Shown one piece after another: positions 41,902 through 50,130 of a DNA stretch of 50,656 nt. Both the position numbers and the translations under genes were made by a program. Each line of letters begins with the position of its first letter. Position 1 is the stretch's first letter. The stretch is from the NCBI GenBank assembly GCA_037446075.1, contig JBBIJH010000003.1, positions 1 to 50,656 on the forward strand, read 5' to 3'. The stretch is from JBBIJH01 sp037446075 (GTDB lineage: Bacteria > Bacteroidota > Ignavibacteria > UBA10030 > JAHEZR01). The notes beneath the pieces were generated by a model. The model worked only from the letters and a program-made list of their open reading frames with translations, was not told the origin of the DNA and searched no databases.

Positions 41902-43845
41902 TTAGTCACCTTTTCCCCATTTCCTCTTCAAATACTTCGTCAACCCACCCGCGAGCAGCATCTCCACCTTCCGCTTTGAAAGGGCGTGTGTTAGTCGGTA
42001 GTTCTCGTTCCGTGTCAAATTCTTCAGGACAATCTCCTTTCCTTTCTCAAGCGCGTCTCGGAGTCCTTCGATGAGCAATCGGTCGCCCTGCTTGATCTTT
42101 CCATGATCATCAGGATTCACGAACCTCAGTGGCGGAATCCCAAAGTTCACGAGGTTTGACTCATGAATCCGAGCAAAGCTCTTCGCGATGATCACTTTCA
42201 CACCGAGGTACATCGGTGCAATTGCCGCGTGTTCGCGGCTCGAGCCTTGTCCCCAGTTCTCCCCGCCAACCACGAACCCTCCGCCCTTCTCTTTCGCCCG
42301 CTTCGGGAATGTTTTGTCAACGTACGCAAATGTCCACTCGCTGATTGCCGGAATGTTTGAGCGAAGCGGTAGAACGTTGTTCCCGCCCGGCAGGATGTGG
42401 TCTGTCGAAATGTTGTCTCCAAGCACCAGTAGCACCTCACCTTCGACTCGGTCGGGCACAGGCTGGGCTGGTGGAGGTGGCACGATGTTCGGCCCTCTGA
42501 GCACTTCAACATTGTCCCCGTTTTTTGCTGGGGGTAAGAAGTCCGCTGTGTACAGCTCATACTCTTCCGGCTCTTCAATTCTCGGCGGGTCGCCTAACCG
42601 TCGTGGGTCAGTAATCTTCCCGTAGATTGCCGTCGCGACCGCGGTCTCGGGACTGCAAAGCCACACGCGGTCATCTTCTGTGCCGCTGCGTCCTTTGAAA
42701 TTCCGATTGAACGTCCGCACGCTGTTCCCGAACGATGGCGGCGCCGCTCCCATTCCTATGCATGGGCCACACGCCACTTCGAGTGCGCGGACACCTGCCT
42801 CCATGAGGTCTTTGAACGCACCGGTGTTCATTATATTAATGAGAATCTGCCTTGACCCAGGGGAGAGTGTCATGTGCAGGCCGGGAGCAACGTGTTTTCC
42901 CTTGAGTGCTCTGGCTACAATCATAAGGTCGCGGTACGAGGAATTCACTGAGGAACCAACTGCAACCTGTCGTACCTCTGTCCCTTCAACTTCTCTCACG
43001 GGCACAACATTGTCCGGACTCCATGGCTTTGCGATGAGCGGTTCGAGCTTCGAGAGGTCAATCGTGATCTCATCATCATACTTTGCATGAGGGTCGGGTC
43101 CACCTGGCCTCCAATCGTTCTCTCGTTTCTGTGCTTTGAGGAACTTCCTCGTCATCTCATCTGAAGCGAAGAGACCCGACGTTGCACCAAGCTCTTGCGT
43201 CATATTGCAAATTGTTGCTCGTTCATAGACGCTCATCCTTGCAGCGGCCGGCCCGACGTACTCCATCACTCTGTTGATGCCACCTTTCACCGTCAGTCGT
43301 CGAAGCAACTCAAGGATCACATCCTTTGCTGAGACCCATGGCTGGAATTCGCCGATCAGGTTGACTTTCACGACCTTCGGCATGGTGACGTAGAAAGGTT
43401 CGCCAGCCATTGCCGCCGCGACTTCGGCACCGCCGGCACCGATTGCCAGCATGCCCATGGCGCCCGCGGTGCACGTGTGGCTGTCGGAGCCGAGGAGCGT
43501 CTCGCCAGGCACATCGAATCGCTCGAGGTGTGCGAAGTGACTGATTCCATTTCCCGCACGGGAAAAAATCGCACCGTACTTCTCTGCCATCGTTTGGAGG
43601 AAAAGATGGTCGTCGGCGTTCTCGTAGCTCGTCTGGAGGATGTTGTGATCGACATACGTGACGCTAACGCGGTTCTTCACGCGCGGGATGCCGAACTCCT
43701 CAAATTGCATCCACACCATTGTGCCCGTCGCGTCTTGGACGAGCGTTTGGTCGATGCGGATACCGATTTCCTCGCCTGCTTTCATCGTGCCGTCAACGAG
43801 GTGCGAGCGGATGATTTTGTGTGTGAGTGTTTCGCCCACGCTCAT
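41902..43845 (-). CDS. aconitate hydratase
   Basis: About 647 residues from the ATG at 43845, preferred to the TTG six bases upstream because the family sequence starts there. The iron-sulfur cluster cysteines are in GSDSHTC and ACGPCIGMG. The swivel domain carries GDNISTDHILPGG and NWGQGSSREHAA. This is the shorter mitochondrial/archaeal-like aconitase form, not the 900-residue AcnA. It interconverts citrate and isocitrate in the TCA cycle, together with mdh in this window. The D-amino-acid aminotransferase gene lies 50 bases upstream on the same strand. Confidence 0.93.
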   Translation of the reverse strand: MSVGETLTHKIIRSHLVDGTMKAGEEIGIRIDQTLVQDATGTMVWMQFEEFGIPRVKNRVSVTYVDHNILQTSYENADDHLFLQTMAEKYGAIFSRAGNGISHFAHLERFDVPGETLLGSDSHTCTAGAMGMLAIGAGGAEVAAAMAGEPFYVTMPKVVKVNLIGEFQPWVSAKDVILELLRRLTVKGGINRVMEYVGPAAARMSVYERATICNMTQELGATSGLFASDEMTRKFLKAQKRENDWRPGGPDPHAKYDDEITIDLSKLEPLIAKPWSPDNVVPVREVEGTEVRQVAVGSSVNSSYRDLMIVARALKGKHVAPGLHMTLSPGSRQILINIMNTGAFKDLMEAGVRALEVACGPCIGMGAAPPSFGNSVRTFNRNFKGRSGTEDDRVWLCSPETAVATAIYGKITDPRRLGDPPRIEEPEEYELYTADFLPPAKNGDNVEVLRGPNIVPPPPAQPVPDRVEGEVLLVLGDNISTDHILPGGNNVLPLRSNIPAISEWTFAYVDKTFPKRAKEKGGGFVVGGENWGQGSSREHAAIAPMYLGVKVIIAKSFARIHESNLVNFGIPPLRFVNPDDHGKIKQGDRLLIEGLRDALEKGKEIVLKNLTRNENYRLTHALSKRKVEMLLAGGLTKYLKRKWGKGD

Positions 43846-43895
43846 TAGCAAGAGAAATTGTTCATTGCTTCACCGCTCCATTTCACGGACAATCC

Positions 43896-44747
43896 TCAAT
43901 CACCCAACGACTCCACGTACTCCCGAAACGCCTTCTGCAGTCTCCGCGTAATCCGACCGGGCTTCCCATCTCCGACTTTTCTCCCATCCACCTCCACAAC
44001 GGGAGTTACTTCCATGGTGGTGCTAGTGACGAAGAGCTCATCGGCTTGCGGAAGGTCGGACTCGAGGATGGGACTCTCTCTGGTCGGGAGACCAAGGTTT
44101 CCACACAGCTCAAGGACCACATCGCGCGTGATGCCTGCGAGCATGAGATTCGTTTTCGGGTGTGTCACTACAACTCCTTGGAAGATACCAAAGAAATTGC
44201 TCGCGGTTCCCTCGATCGCTACTGCATCGCGGACGAAGATCGCGTCATCAGCGCCCTCGTCCAGAGCGCGCTGCGCCATGAGGACATTGGGCAGGAGACC
44301 AACGGTCTTGATGTCGCACCGCGACCATCGGATGTCGGGAACAAGGATGACGGAAATCCCCTTCTCTTGCTGGCTGTGTCTCTTCTTGCTGAATTCCAGC
44401 GGACCAACATAGACGTTCGGCTTTGTCTCCGGCGGTGGAAACGCGTGAGTTCGTGCTGCCGACCCGCGGGTTACTTCCACATAAATCAAAGCGTTCCCAC
44501 TCGTCAGCTTATTCTCGGCGACCAATCTTTCTGCAACCTCTCCCACTTTCTTGAACTCCGAAAAAGGAATCCGGATACCCCGCACACTTTGCTCAAGTCG
44601 CCTCAGATGTTCTGGAAGTTTGAACAGCCGACCGTTGTAGGCGCGAATCACCTCATAGACGCCGTCCGCAAAAAGAAAGGCGCGGTCGTCCACAGAGATC
44701 TGAGCTTTTTCTTTTCCTAGATAATCCCCATTCAGGTAAACGATCAT
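43896..44747 (-). CDS. dat: D-amino-acid aminotransferase (class IV)
   Basis: A 283-residue fold-type IV PLP enzyme with the PLP lysine in CDIKTVGLLPN (Lys 147). Residues Tyr 31, Arg 99 and His 101 occupy the positions of the carboxylate-binding trio of Bacillus D-alanine aminotransferase (Tyr 31, Arg 98, His 100). This favours a D-amino-acid over a branched-chain enzyme. GTASNFFGI and LAGITRDVVLEL are further family motifs. It would supply D-glutamate or D-alanine for peptidoglycan. A branched-chain aminotransferase remains a less likely alternative. Confidence 0.87.
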   Translation of the reverse strand: MIVYLNGDYLGKEKAQISVDDRAFLFADGVYEVIRAYNGRLFKLPEHLRRLEQSVRGIRIPFSEFKKVGEVAERLVAENKLTSGNALIYVEVTRGSAARTHAFPPPETKPNVYVGPLEFSKKRHSQQEKGISVILVPDIRWSRCDIKTVGLLPNVLMAQRALDEGADDAIFVRDAVAIEGTASNFFGIFQGVVVTHPKTNLMLAGITRDVVLELCGNLGLPTRESPILESDLPQADELFVTSTTMEVTPVVEVDGRKVGDGKPGRITRRLQKAFREYVESLGD

Positions 44748-44925
44748 TCTGGATTCCTCATTTGTTGAATTTCGTTTCCAATATATCCATTTTCACACCG
44801 TAATTCAACCATCGGGTTTGAAGGAAATCGCTTCCAGATTCTCCAATTTCTGGAAAACATGTTTTTTTTCCGTACTAGTCAGGTATCCATCAGGTGGGTA
44901 TTGACAGCACGATCTCAACCCCTCC

Positions 44926-44975
44926 GATTCCACCTTCTCTTCGCAAAAGAAGAGAAAAGGGGGTGAGTTGGAATC
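44926..44975. repeat. nested inverted repeat in the dat/S46 peptidase gap
   Basis: GATTCCA (44926-44932) pairs with TGGAATC (44969-44975), and inside it TTCTCTTC (44935-44942) pairs with GAAGAGAA (44949-44956) around a six-base loop. It lies in the 369-base divergent gap 44748-45116, between minus-strand dat and the plus-strand peptidase. The gap holds no gene, only this structure and a weak promoter. Confidence 0.6.
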
Positions 44976-45067
44976 ATTCGTCGCTCCTCCTGCACGTTAA
45001 CCTCGTCAATAGGGAAACTCATGGAAATCACTACTTGATTCTGGAGAGATTAATCGCCATTTTGGAG

Positions 45068-45096
45068 TTGACCCCATTTAAATTCCGATTTAACCC
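45068..45096 (+). promoter_or_regulatory. weak predicted promoter for the S46 peptidase gene
   Basis: Plus-strand TTGACC (45068-45073), 17-base spacer, TAACCC (45091-45096). The -10 box is poor and lies only about 20 bases before the start codon, so the true promoter may be elsewhere in the gap. AAAGGAG precedes the ATG by eight bases. Confidence 0.3.
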
Positions 45097-45116
45097 ATTC
45101 GAAAGGAGCGCCTCCC

Positions 45117-47285
45117 ATGTCAAAGAACCTCGTTCGTACGATGAGCCTCTTCGCGTTTCTGTTCTTCCTCGTCTCGTGGAAGACAACTGACGAGGGCATG
45201 TGGATTCTGAACAAACTGCCCATCGAGGCGATGAAGGCAAAGGGCTTACGGCTTTCGACGGAGGACATCTTCAGTCCGACAGCACCAAGCCTCAAAGACG
45301 CCATTGTGCTACTGGGCGGAGGGACGGGTTCGTTTGTTTCCTCCGAAGGCCTCATCATGACGAATCACCACGTGGCATATGGTGCAATCCAGGCGCTGAG
45401 CACGGTGGAACATGACTATCTCAAGGATGGCTTCCTGGCAAAGACACGCGAAGAGGAGCTACCCGCTGAAGGCTATACAGCCGCAATCATCAAAGAGATA
45501 GTCGACGTCACAGACGAAGTCCTGGGAGCCGTTCATGACTCGATGACGGTGGAGCAGCGTGCGAAGGCGATCGAGGAGAAGTCGAAAGAGATCGAGAACA
45601 AATGGAAGGAGAAGACAAAGCTCGATTGCCGCGTGACGGAAATGTTTAACCAGTTGCAATTTCATTTGTATACGTCTGAACGACTTCTCGACATCCGTCT
45701 TGTCTACGCTCCGCCGACCTCAATCGGAAACTACGGGGGCGAAGTGGACAACTGGATGTGGCCGAGGCATACGGGTGATTTCTCCATCTTTCGCGCGTAC
45801 GTGGGACCAGACGGAAAGCCCGCTCGTTACGCAAAGGAAAATGTCCCTTACAAACCAGCGAAGTATCTTCCCATCTCTGCGCAAGGAGTAAAGGAAGGGG
45901 ACTTCGTGATGATCATGGGCTATCCGGGTCGGACCTTTCGGTATCGTGATTCATACTCGATCGCCCTTGCTCAAGAAGAAACGTATCCGTTCACGGTTGA
46001 TCTTTACAAGACCCGCATCGCTATCCTGGAGCGCGCAGCGAAAACGAGCCGAGAAGTGGAGATCAAGATGGCGGGAAAAACTCGCGGGATTGCAAATACG
46101 ATGAAGAACTATCAGGGTATGCTAGAAGGAATCAGACGATACAAACTCCTGAAGTGGAAGCAAGACCTAGAGGCCGACTTCACGAAGTGGCTTTCAAGTG
46201 ATCCGAATCTTCAGAAGAAGTACGGAGACGTCCTGCCAAAGATCGCTGAAGCATATGAGGAGATTCGGAGGTTCAATAAGAAGCAGATTATGATGAACAA
46301 TATTCTTGCTGGATGCGATATGGTGAGACTGGGGAGCCGGTTCTTGAGTTTCGCTCAATTAAAATCAAAACAGGAACCCAGCGAATCCGAGATCTCAACG
46401 CTGAAGCATTTTGTCCACGATCTTCATAAGGGCACCTACCTTCTGGCCGATAAGGAGGTACTTACGGCTCTTTTCCTGAAGGGTACGGAACTTCCGGCAG
46501 ATCAGAAAATCGCTCCGATTGAACAAGCTGCAAGAGGGAAAACCGGCGCTGCGAAAGAGAAGGGGATCCGTGAGTTCGTTGAAGATTTGTACTCCGACAC
46601 GAAATTATCAACAGCCGAGGGTTGTGATGGATTGATGGGAAAGAAACCAGAGAAGATCTTGGACGATCCCGTTGTACAACTGGCGATGGAACTGGACAAA
46701 GAGAACAAAGCCATCAACGAGAAAGTTACTAAGTTCAATACAAAGATCCTTGCCCTTCGTGCCCGGCTGATGGACGGCTGGAGCCAGTGGAAAGGAGGAC
46801 TTACCTACCCGGAGGCGAATCGCACGCTGCGCTTGACCTACGGAACCGTGCAAGGATACGCACCGCGAGATGCAGTCCAGTATGATTGGGTAACGAGGTT
46901 CAGTGGAGTGATCGAGAAAGAGACGGGCGAGGATCCATTTATTGTTCCAGCAAAGCTCAAAGAACTCTACGAGAAGCGGGATTTCGGCAAGTATTTTGAT
47001 CCGAAGCTTGGCGATGTCCCGGTCTGCTTCCTCTCAAATACAGATGTAACGGGAGGAAATTCCGGCAGTCCCATCATGAACGGGAAAGGAGAATTCGTCG
47101 GAGCGATCTTCGATGGCAATTGGGAGGCAATCACGGGAGACTATCGGTTCGAGACTCCCCTGACACGGACGATCAGCGTGGAGTCGCGCTACATTCTATT
47201 TATCCTCGACAAGTTTGCTGGAGCGAAAAATATTCTACTGGAGTTGGACATTCGTGGTGAACCGGCAGGCGCTCCTTCACAATAG
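45117..47285 (+). CDS. S46 family dipeptidyl-peptidase (DPP7-like)
   Basis: A 722-residue protein with a signal peptide (about 1-20) followed by DEGMWILNKLP, the usual S46 opening. The catalytic triad can be read as His 85 in MTNHHVAYG, Asp 221 in HTGDFSIFR and Ser 649 in TGGNSGSP. Eighteen residues after the serine, position 667 in FDGNWEA is Gly. In DPP11 this is Arg and fixes acidic specificity, whereas in DPP7 it is Gly and goes with hydrophobic P1 residues, so a DPP7-like specificity is likely. These periplasmic enzymes release dipeptides for peptide feeding in FCB bacteria. It is followed 13 bases later by a DoxX gene. Confidence 0.94.
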   Translation: MSKNLVRTMSLFAFLFFLVSWKTTDEGMWILNKLPIEAMKAKGLRLSTEDIFSPTAPSLKDAIVLLGGGTGSFVSSEGLIMTNHHVAYGAIQALSTVEHDYLKDGFLAKTREEELPAEGYTAAIIKEIVDVTDEVLGAVHDSMTVEQRAKAIEEKSKEIENKWKEKTKLDCRVTEMFNQLQFHLYTSERLLDIRLVYAPPTSIGNYGGEVDNWMWPRHTGDFSIFRAYVGPDGKPARYAKENVPYKPAKYLPISAQGVKEGDFVMIMGYPGRTFRYRDSYSIALAQEETYPFTVDLYKTRIAILERAAKTSREVEIKMAGKTRGIANTMKNYQGMLEGIRRYKLLKWKQDLEADFTKWLSSDPNLQKKYGDVLPKIAEAYEEIRRFNKKQIMMNNILAGCDMVRLGSRFLSFAQLKSKQEPSESEISTLKHFVHDLHKGTYLLADKEVLTALFLKGTELPADQKIAPIEQAARGKTGAAKEKGIREFVEDLYSDTKLSTAEGCDGLMGKKPEKILDDPVVQLAMELDKENKAINEKVTKFNTKILALRARLMDGWSQWKGGLTYPEANRTLRLTYGTVQGYAPRDAVQYDWVTRFSGVIEKETGEDPFIVPAKLKELYEKRDFGKYFDPKLGDVPVCFLSNTDVTGGNSGSPIMNGKGEFVGAIFDGNWEAITGDYRFETPLTRTISVESRYILFILDKFAGAKNILLELDIRGEPAGAPSQ

Positions 47286-47297
47286 CCACCGGATACG

Positions 47298-47750
47298 ATG
47301 AAGCTCACTCCAGTCTCGATCCTGATCCTGCGCCTTGCCGTCGGCATCCTGTTTCTCCACCTCGGGTACACGAAGGTCCAGAACGGGTGGCTTTCGAGCA
47401 GCGAACGACTGCAGAAGTCGCTCGCGAACTATGAGCGGAATGCCCCGCCCGTCTCGCGGTGGTTTATTCATAACGTCGCACAGCCCGGGGTGGAAGTGTG
47501 GTCGCGTTGCATTGCAGGCGGAGAACTGGCGCTGGGTGTTTCACTCGTCCTTGGGCTTCTCGTACATCTGTCTGCGCTCGTGGGAGTGATCGTTGTCTTC
47601 ATTTTCCATCTCACGAACGGGACACTGTTCTCGCTGAACTTCTTTGGCAACCCGTGGGCGATCCTTGTGCTTCCCTTGCTTCTAGTTCTCTCCCTGACAC
47701 GCGCTGGCAAAAGGTGGGGGCTTGATGCTCTCCTAGCGAAAGGGAAATGA
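47298..47750 (+). CDS. DoxX family membrane protein
   Basis: A 150-residue protein with four predicted helices and the DoxX pattern: RLAVGILFLHLGYTKVQNG in the first helix, GGELALGVSLVLGL in the second and a terminal Arg/Lys-rich tail. DoxX members are membrane proteins of uncertain role, some linked to thiosulfate:quinone oxidation or redox stress. It is probably cotranscribed with the S46 peptidase. A strong terminator follows its stop. Confidence 0.85.
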   Translation: MKLTPVSILILRLAVGILFLHLGYTKVQNGWLSSSERLQKSLANYERNAPPVSRWFIHNVAQPGVEVWSRCIAGGELALGVSLVLGLLVHLSALVGVIVVFIFHLTNGTLFSLNFFGNPWAILVLPLLLVLSLTRAGKRWGLDALLAKGK

Positions 47751-47782
47751 TGGAATAGAGACCGCAGGCTGGTGGCCCACTG

Positions 47783-47811
47783 CGGGTCTCCCGTCCGGGA
47801 GACCCGTTTTT
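47783..47811 (+). terminator. intrinsic terminator after doxX
   Basis: CGGGTCTCCC (47783-47792) pairs perfectly with GGGAGACCCG (47797-47806) around GTCC and is followed by TTTTT. An alternative upstream pairing (GAGACC at 47758-47763 with GGTCTC at 47785-47790, extended by GCAG/CTGC) would exclude it. Confidence 0.9.
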
Positions 47812-47981
47812 GTTTTCTGGGAAACGGCGTCAACCATCTCGGTGGAAGGAGAGTCTAAAAGGTAGTGAGTGGTGGCAAGCTCGTGTGACGGAGACCTCAT
47901 TCAACTGTAAGGTTTCTCAATTGTGTGAGGGGTCCAGTTCCGGAACGCCCCTAGGAAATCCTTTTCGAAGAGGAAGGAACC

Positions 47982-49004
47982 ATGAAACCCACACCTAAAG
48001 TTAGCCTTGCCGCGCTTGTCGTTGCGGCATTAACTCTTGGAGTAACTTTCGATGGTCTTGCTCACGCCCGGGTGATGATGAGTCAAACAGATAAACAGAC
48101 GCGCCGACCGTGGCTTGGCGTGTATCTTCGAGACGTGACGCCCGAGTTTGCGAAGAAGGAAAATCTGAAAACAGAGGAAGGCACCTACGTGACGAGGGTC
48201 GTCAGGAGAAGCCCCGCTGACTCCGCCGGCATCAAGAAAGGAGATGTCATCGTCGAGTTCAACGGAAGGCAGATTTATGATTCTGACGATCTCATCAGGA
48301 GTGTCCGCAGAGCCGAAGTGGGAAGCAAAGGGAAGATTGTCGTCATGAGGGGCAGTGAGAAAAAAGAGTTACAGGTTACTCTCAGGAGGTATCCGAGGAG
48401 ACTTCGCTCACGTGCGTTTACATTTCCGTCGATTCCACACCGCATCATGATCTTCAGGGGGACCGGTACTCAGGGTCTTAGCCTGATGGACCTTACTCCT
48501 CAACTCGGAAGATACTTTGAGGCCCCGGACGGAAAAGGGGTACTCGTTGAAAGTGTGGAAGAAGGAAGTGCCGCTGAAACCGCGGGCTTCAAAGCTGGGG
48601 ACGTGATCCTAAGAATCGGTGATACAAAGGTGGAAAACCTTCAAGATGTTCGGGAAGAGCTCTCCGAGTTTGAGGAAGGAGAAAAAGTGAATGTCGAGAT
48701 CCTGCGGAAAGGTTCGCGGATGACGTTGTCACTGGAAATCGAAGAGAGCGAGGGACCGAGTGAGCTGGAATTCTTCTTCGGCGGCGACTGGCCACCCGGG
48801 CCGCCCGACGATATCCACATTGAGTTTGATCAGCCAGGAAAGGATCATTGGTTCGATTTTCGCATCCCCGACCCGAAACCGCAACTGGAGAAACTTTTGA
48901 TTGACTTAGATCAGATACGGAAAAAGCTGGAAAGACAGAATAAAGATTTGCTGAAGCAGATCAGACAGCAGTTGGGGAAAGTAAGGATGGCAGTCGAAGT
49001 ATAA
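47982..49004 (+). CDS. secreted double-PDZ protein without protease domain
   Basis: A 340-residue protein with a signal peptide (about 1-28). Its first PDZ domain lies at about residues 45-135 (WLGVYLRDVTPEF, SPADSAGIKKGDVIVEFNGRQI) and its second at about 165-250 (GVLVESVEEGSAAETAGFKAGDVILRIG). A Pro/Asp-rich linker and a C-terminal coiled coil (about 300-335) follow. It looks like the C-terminal half of HtrA/DegP without the trypsin-like domain, so it probably binds unfolded or C-terminal peptides as an adaptor. AAGGAA precedes the ATG. The 230 bases before it hold the doxX terminator and no clear promoter. Confidence 0.87.
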   Translation: MKPTPKVSLAALVVAALTLGVTFDGLAHARVMMSQTDKQTRRPWLGVYLRDVTPEFAKKENLKTEEGTYVTRVVRRSPADSAGIKKGDVIVEFNGRQIYDSDDLIRSVRRAEVGSKGKIVVMRGSEKKELQVTLRRYPRRLRSRAFTFPSIPHRIMIFRGTGTQGLSLMDLTPQLGRYFEAPDGKGVLVESVEEGSAAETAGFKAGDVILRIGDTKVENLQDVREELSEFEEGEKVNVEILRKGSRMTLSLEIEESEGPSELEFFFGGDWPPGPPDDIHIEFDQPGKDHWFDFRIPDPKPQLEKLLIDLDQIRKKLERQNKDLLKQIRQQLGKVRMAVEV

Positions 49005-49041
49005 GACGAAGAAGAACGTCAACTGCTTATCTCCTCCGCGT

Positions 49042-49068
49042 GGCCAGGGCACTGTCCTGGCCGTTTTC
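49042..49068 (+). terminator. intrinsic terminator after the PDZ gene
   Basis: GGCCAGG (49042-49048) pairs with CCTGGCC (49056-49062) around a seven-base loop and is followed by GTTTTC. The remaining bases to 49260 show no gene or clear signal. Confidence 0.82.
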
Positions 49069-49260
49069 TTGTGCCTAGACAGATCGAGTTTACCTCTCAG
49101 GTGGCTCAATTTTCCGCTTGCAGGAGTCAAACCCGTTGGAAGAAGCCCCAGTTGAGATAGCGGCGCGCGGGCAAATAACATGCTGATGACCTAAGTGACG
49201 TTCCTCCCGCCCTTCACGTAGTGGAGATGTTGCCCACCGCGTTGATTCACCAAACGTTTC

Positions 49261-50130
49261 CTATCGTATGTACTGCTGTTTCACCTCGATCGTCAGCACC
49301 TCGTTCATGCTCCCGGTGCGGTAGCCCTGAAGATCCAATGTGACGTATGTGAAGCCGAGTTCTTTCAATCGAGTCACAACGTTCTCGCGCAGCTCGTCAT
49401 CAAGGAGGCGTTTGATTTCTTCGTGCCCCAGTTCAATTCGAGCCGTTTTATCGTCGTGATGACGGACGCGGAAGTACTTGAACCCAAGGTCACGAAGAAG
49501 GGTTTCTGCGGCGTCTATCTTCATAAGATTCTCCTTTGTAATTCGAAATCCATACGGAAACCGTGAGGACAGGCAAGCAAAGGAGGGCTTGTCCCACGTT
49601 GGGAGACCCAGCGTTCTCGAAAGGTCACGAACCTCCCTTTTCGTCAAACGCGCCTCCAGAAGCGGCGAGCGCACTCCGTTCTCGTTCTTTGCACGCATCC
49701 CTGGTCGAAACTCTCCAACGTCATCGACGATGGTTCCATCTGCCACCCAGTGTAATCCTTCCTCCTGGGCAATGGCCGTGAGTTTGCTGAAGAGCTCCAT
49801 CTTGCAAAAGTAACAGCGGTTCGGTGGATTCTCCCTGAACTTCCGGATGTCTGTCTCCTGTGTCTTCACCACTCTGTATCGCGCCCCGAATGACTCCGCC
49901 AGTCGAACGGCCTCCTCAAATTCTCTTGTCGGATAGGTGTCCGACCTGCCGATGACGGCCAGCGCCTTATGTCGAAGAAGTTCAGATGCAACTCGGAGAA
50001 GAAATGTGCTGTCGACCCCTCCCGAATAGCCAATCACGACACTTCCCATTTCCCGAAGGATATGCTGCAAGGACTGATATTTCTCTTCAGGGCTTGGATC
50101 CACGACCATGAAGTCCTCGCGTCTCGTCAA
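49261..50130 (-). CDS. larE: LarE-type ATP-dependent sacrificial sulfur transferase
   Basis: A 289-residue PP-loop enzyme with SGGVDS at 36-41, NRCYFCK (Cys 106 and Cys 109) and FACLSSRFPYG. Its Cys 186 corresponds to the cysteine that gives up its sulfur in Lactobacillus LarE. LarE adds sulfur to the pyridinium biscarboxylate that becomes the nickel-pincer nucleotide of lactate racemase. No larA, larB or larC is present in the window. The TTG at 50130 abuts the aroE stop (TGATTG). The ATG seven codons later, with CGAGG upstream, is an equally good or better start. Other members of the family may serve other thiolation reactions. Confidence 0.9.
   Translation of the reverse strand: MTRREDFMVVDPSPEEKYQSLQHILREMGSVVIGYSGGVDSTFLLRVASELLRHKALAVIGRSDTYPTREFEEAVRLAESFGARYRVVKTQETDIRKFRENPPNRCYFCKMELFSKLTAIAQEEGLHWVADGTIVDDVGEFRPGMRAKNENGVRSPLLEARLTKREVRDLSRTLGLPTWDKPSFACLSSRFPYGFRITKENLMKIDAAETLLRDLGFKYFRVRHHDDKTARIELGHEEIKRLLDDELRENVVTRLKELGFTYVTLDLQGYRTGSMNEVLTIEVKQQYIR

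Noticed and set aside
43827..44720. Plus-strand open frame of 297 codons opposite the aminotransferase
   Set aside because: The aminotransferase on the other strand has all catalytic residues; the shadow has no recognisable feature.
43896..44747. Branched-chain amino-acid aminotransferase (IlvE) as the name for this gene
   Set aside because: Tyr 31, Arg 99 and His 101 match the D-amino-acid enzyme's carboxylate site, so the D-amino-acid assignment was preferred.
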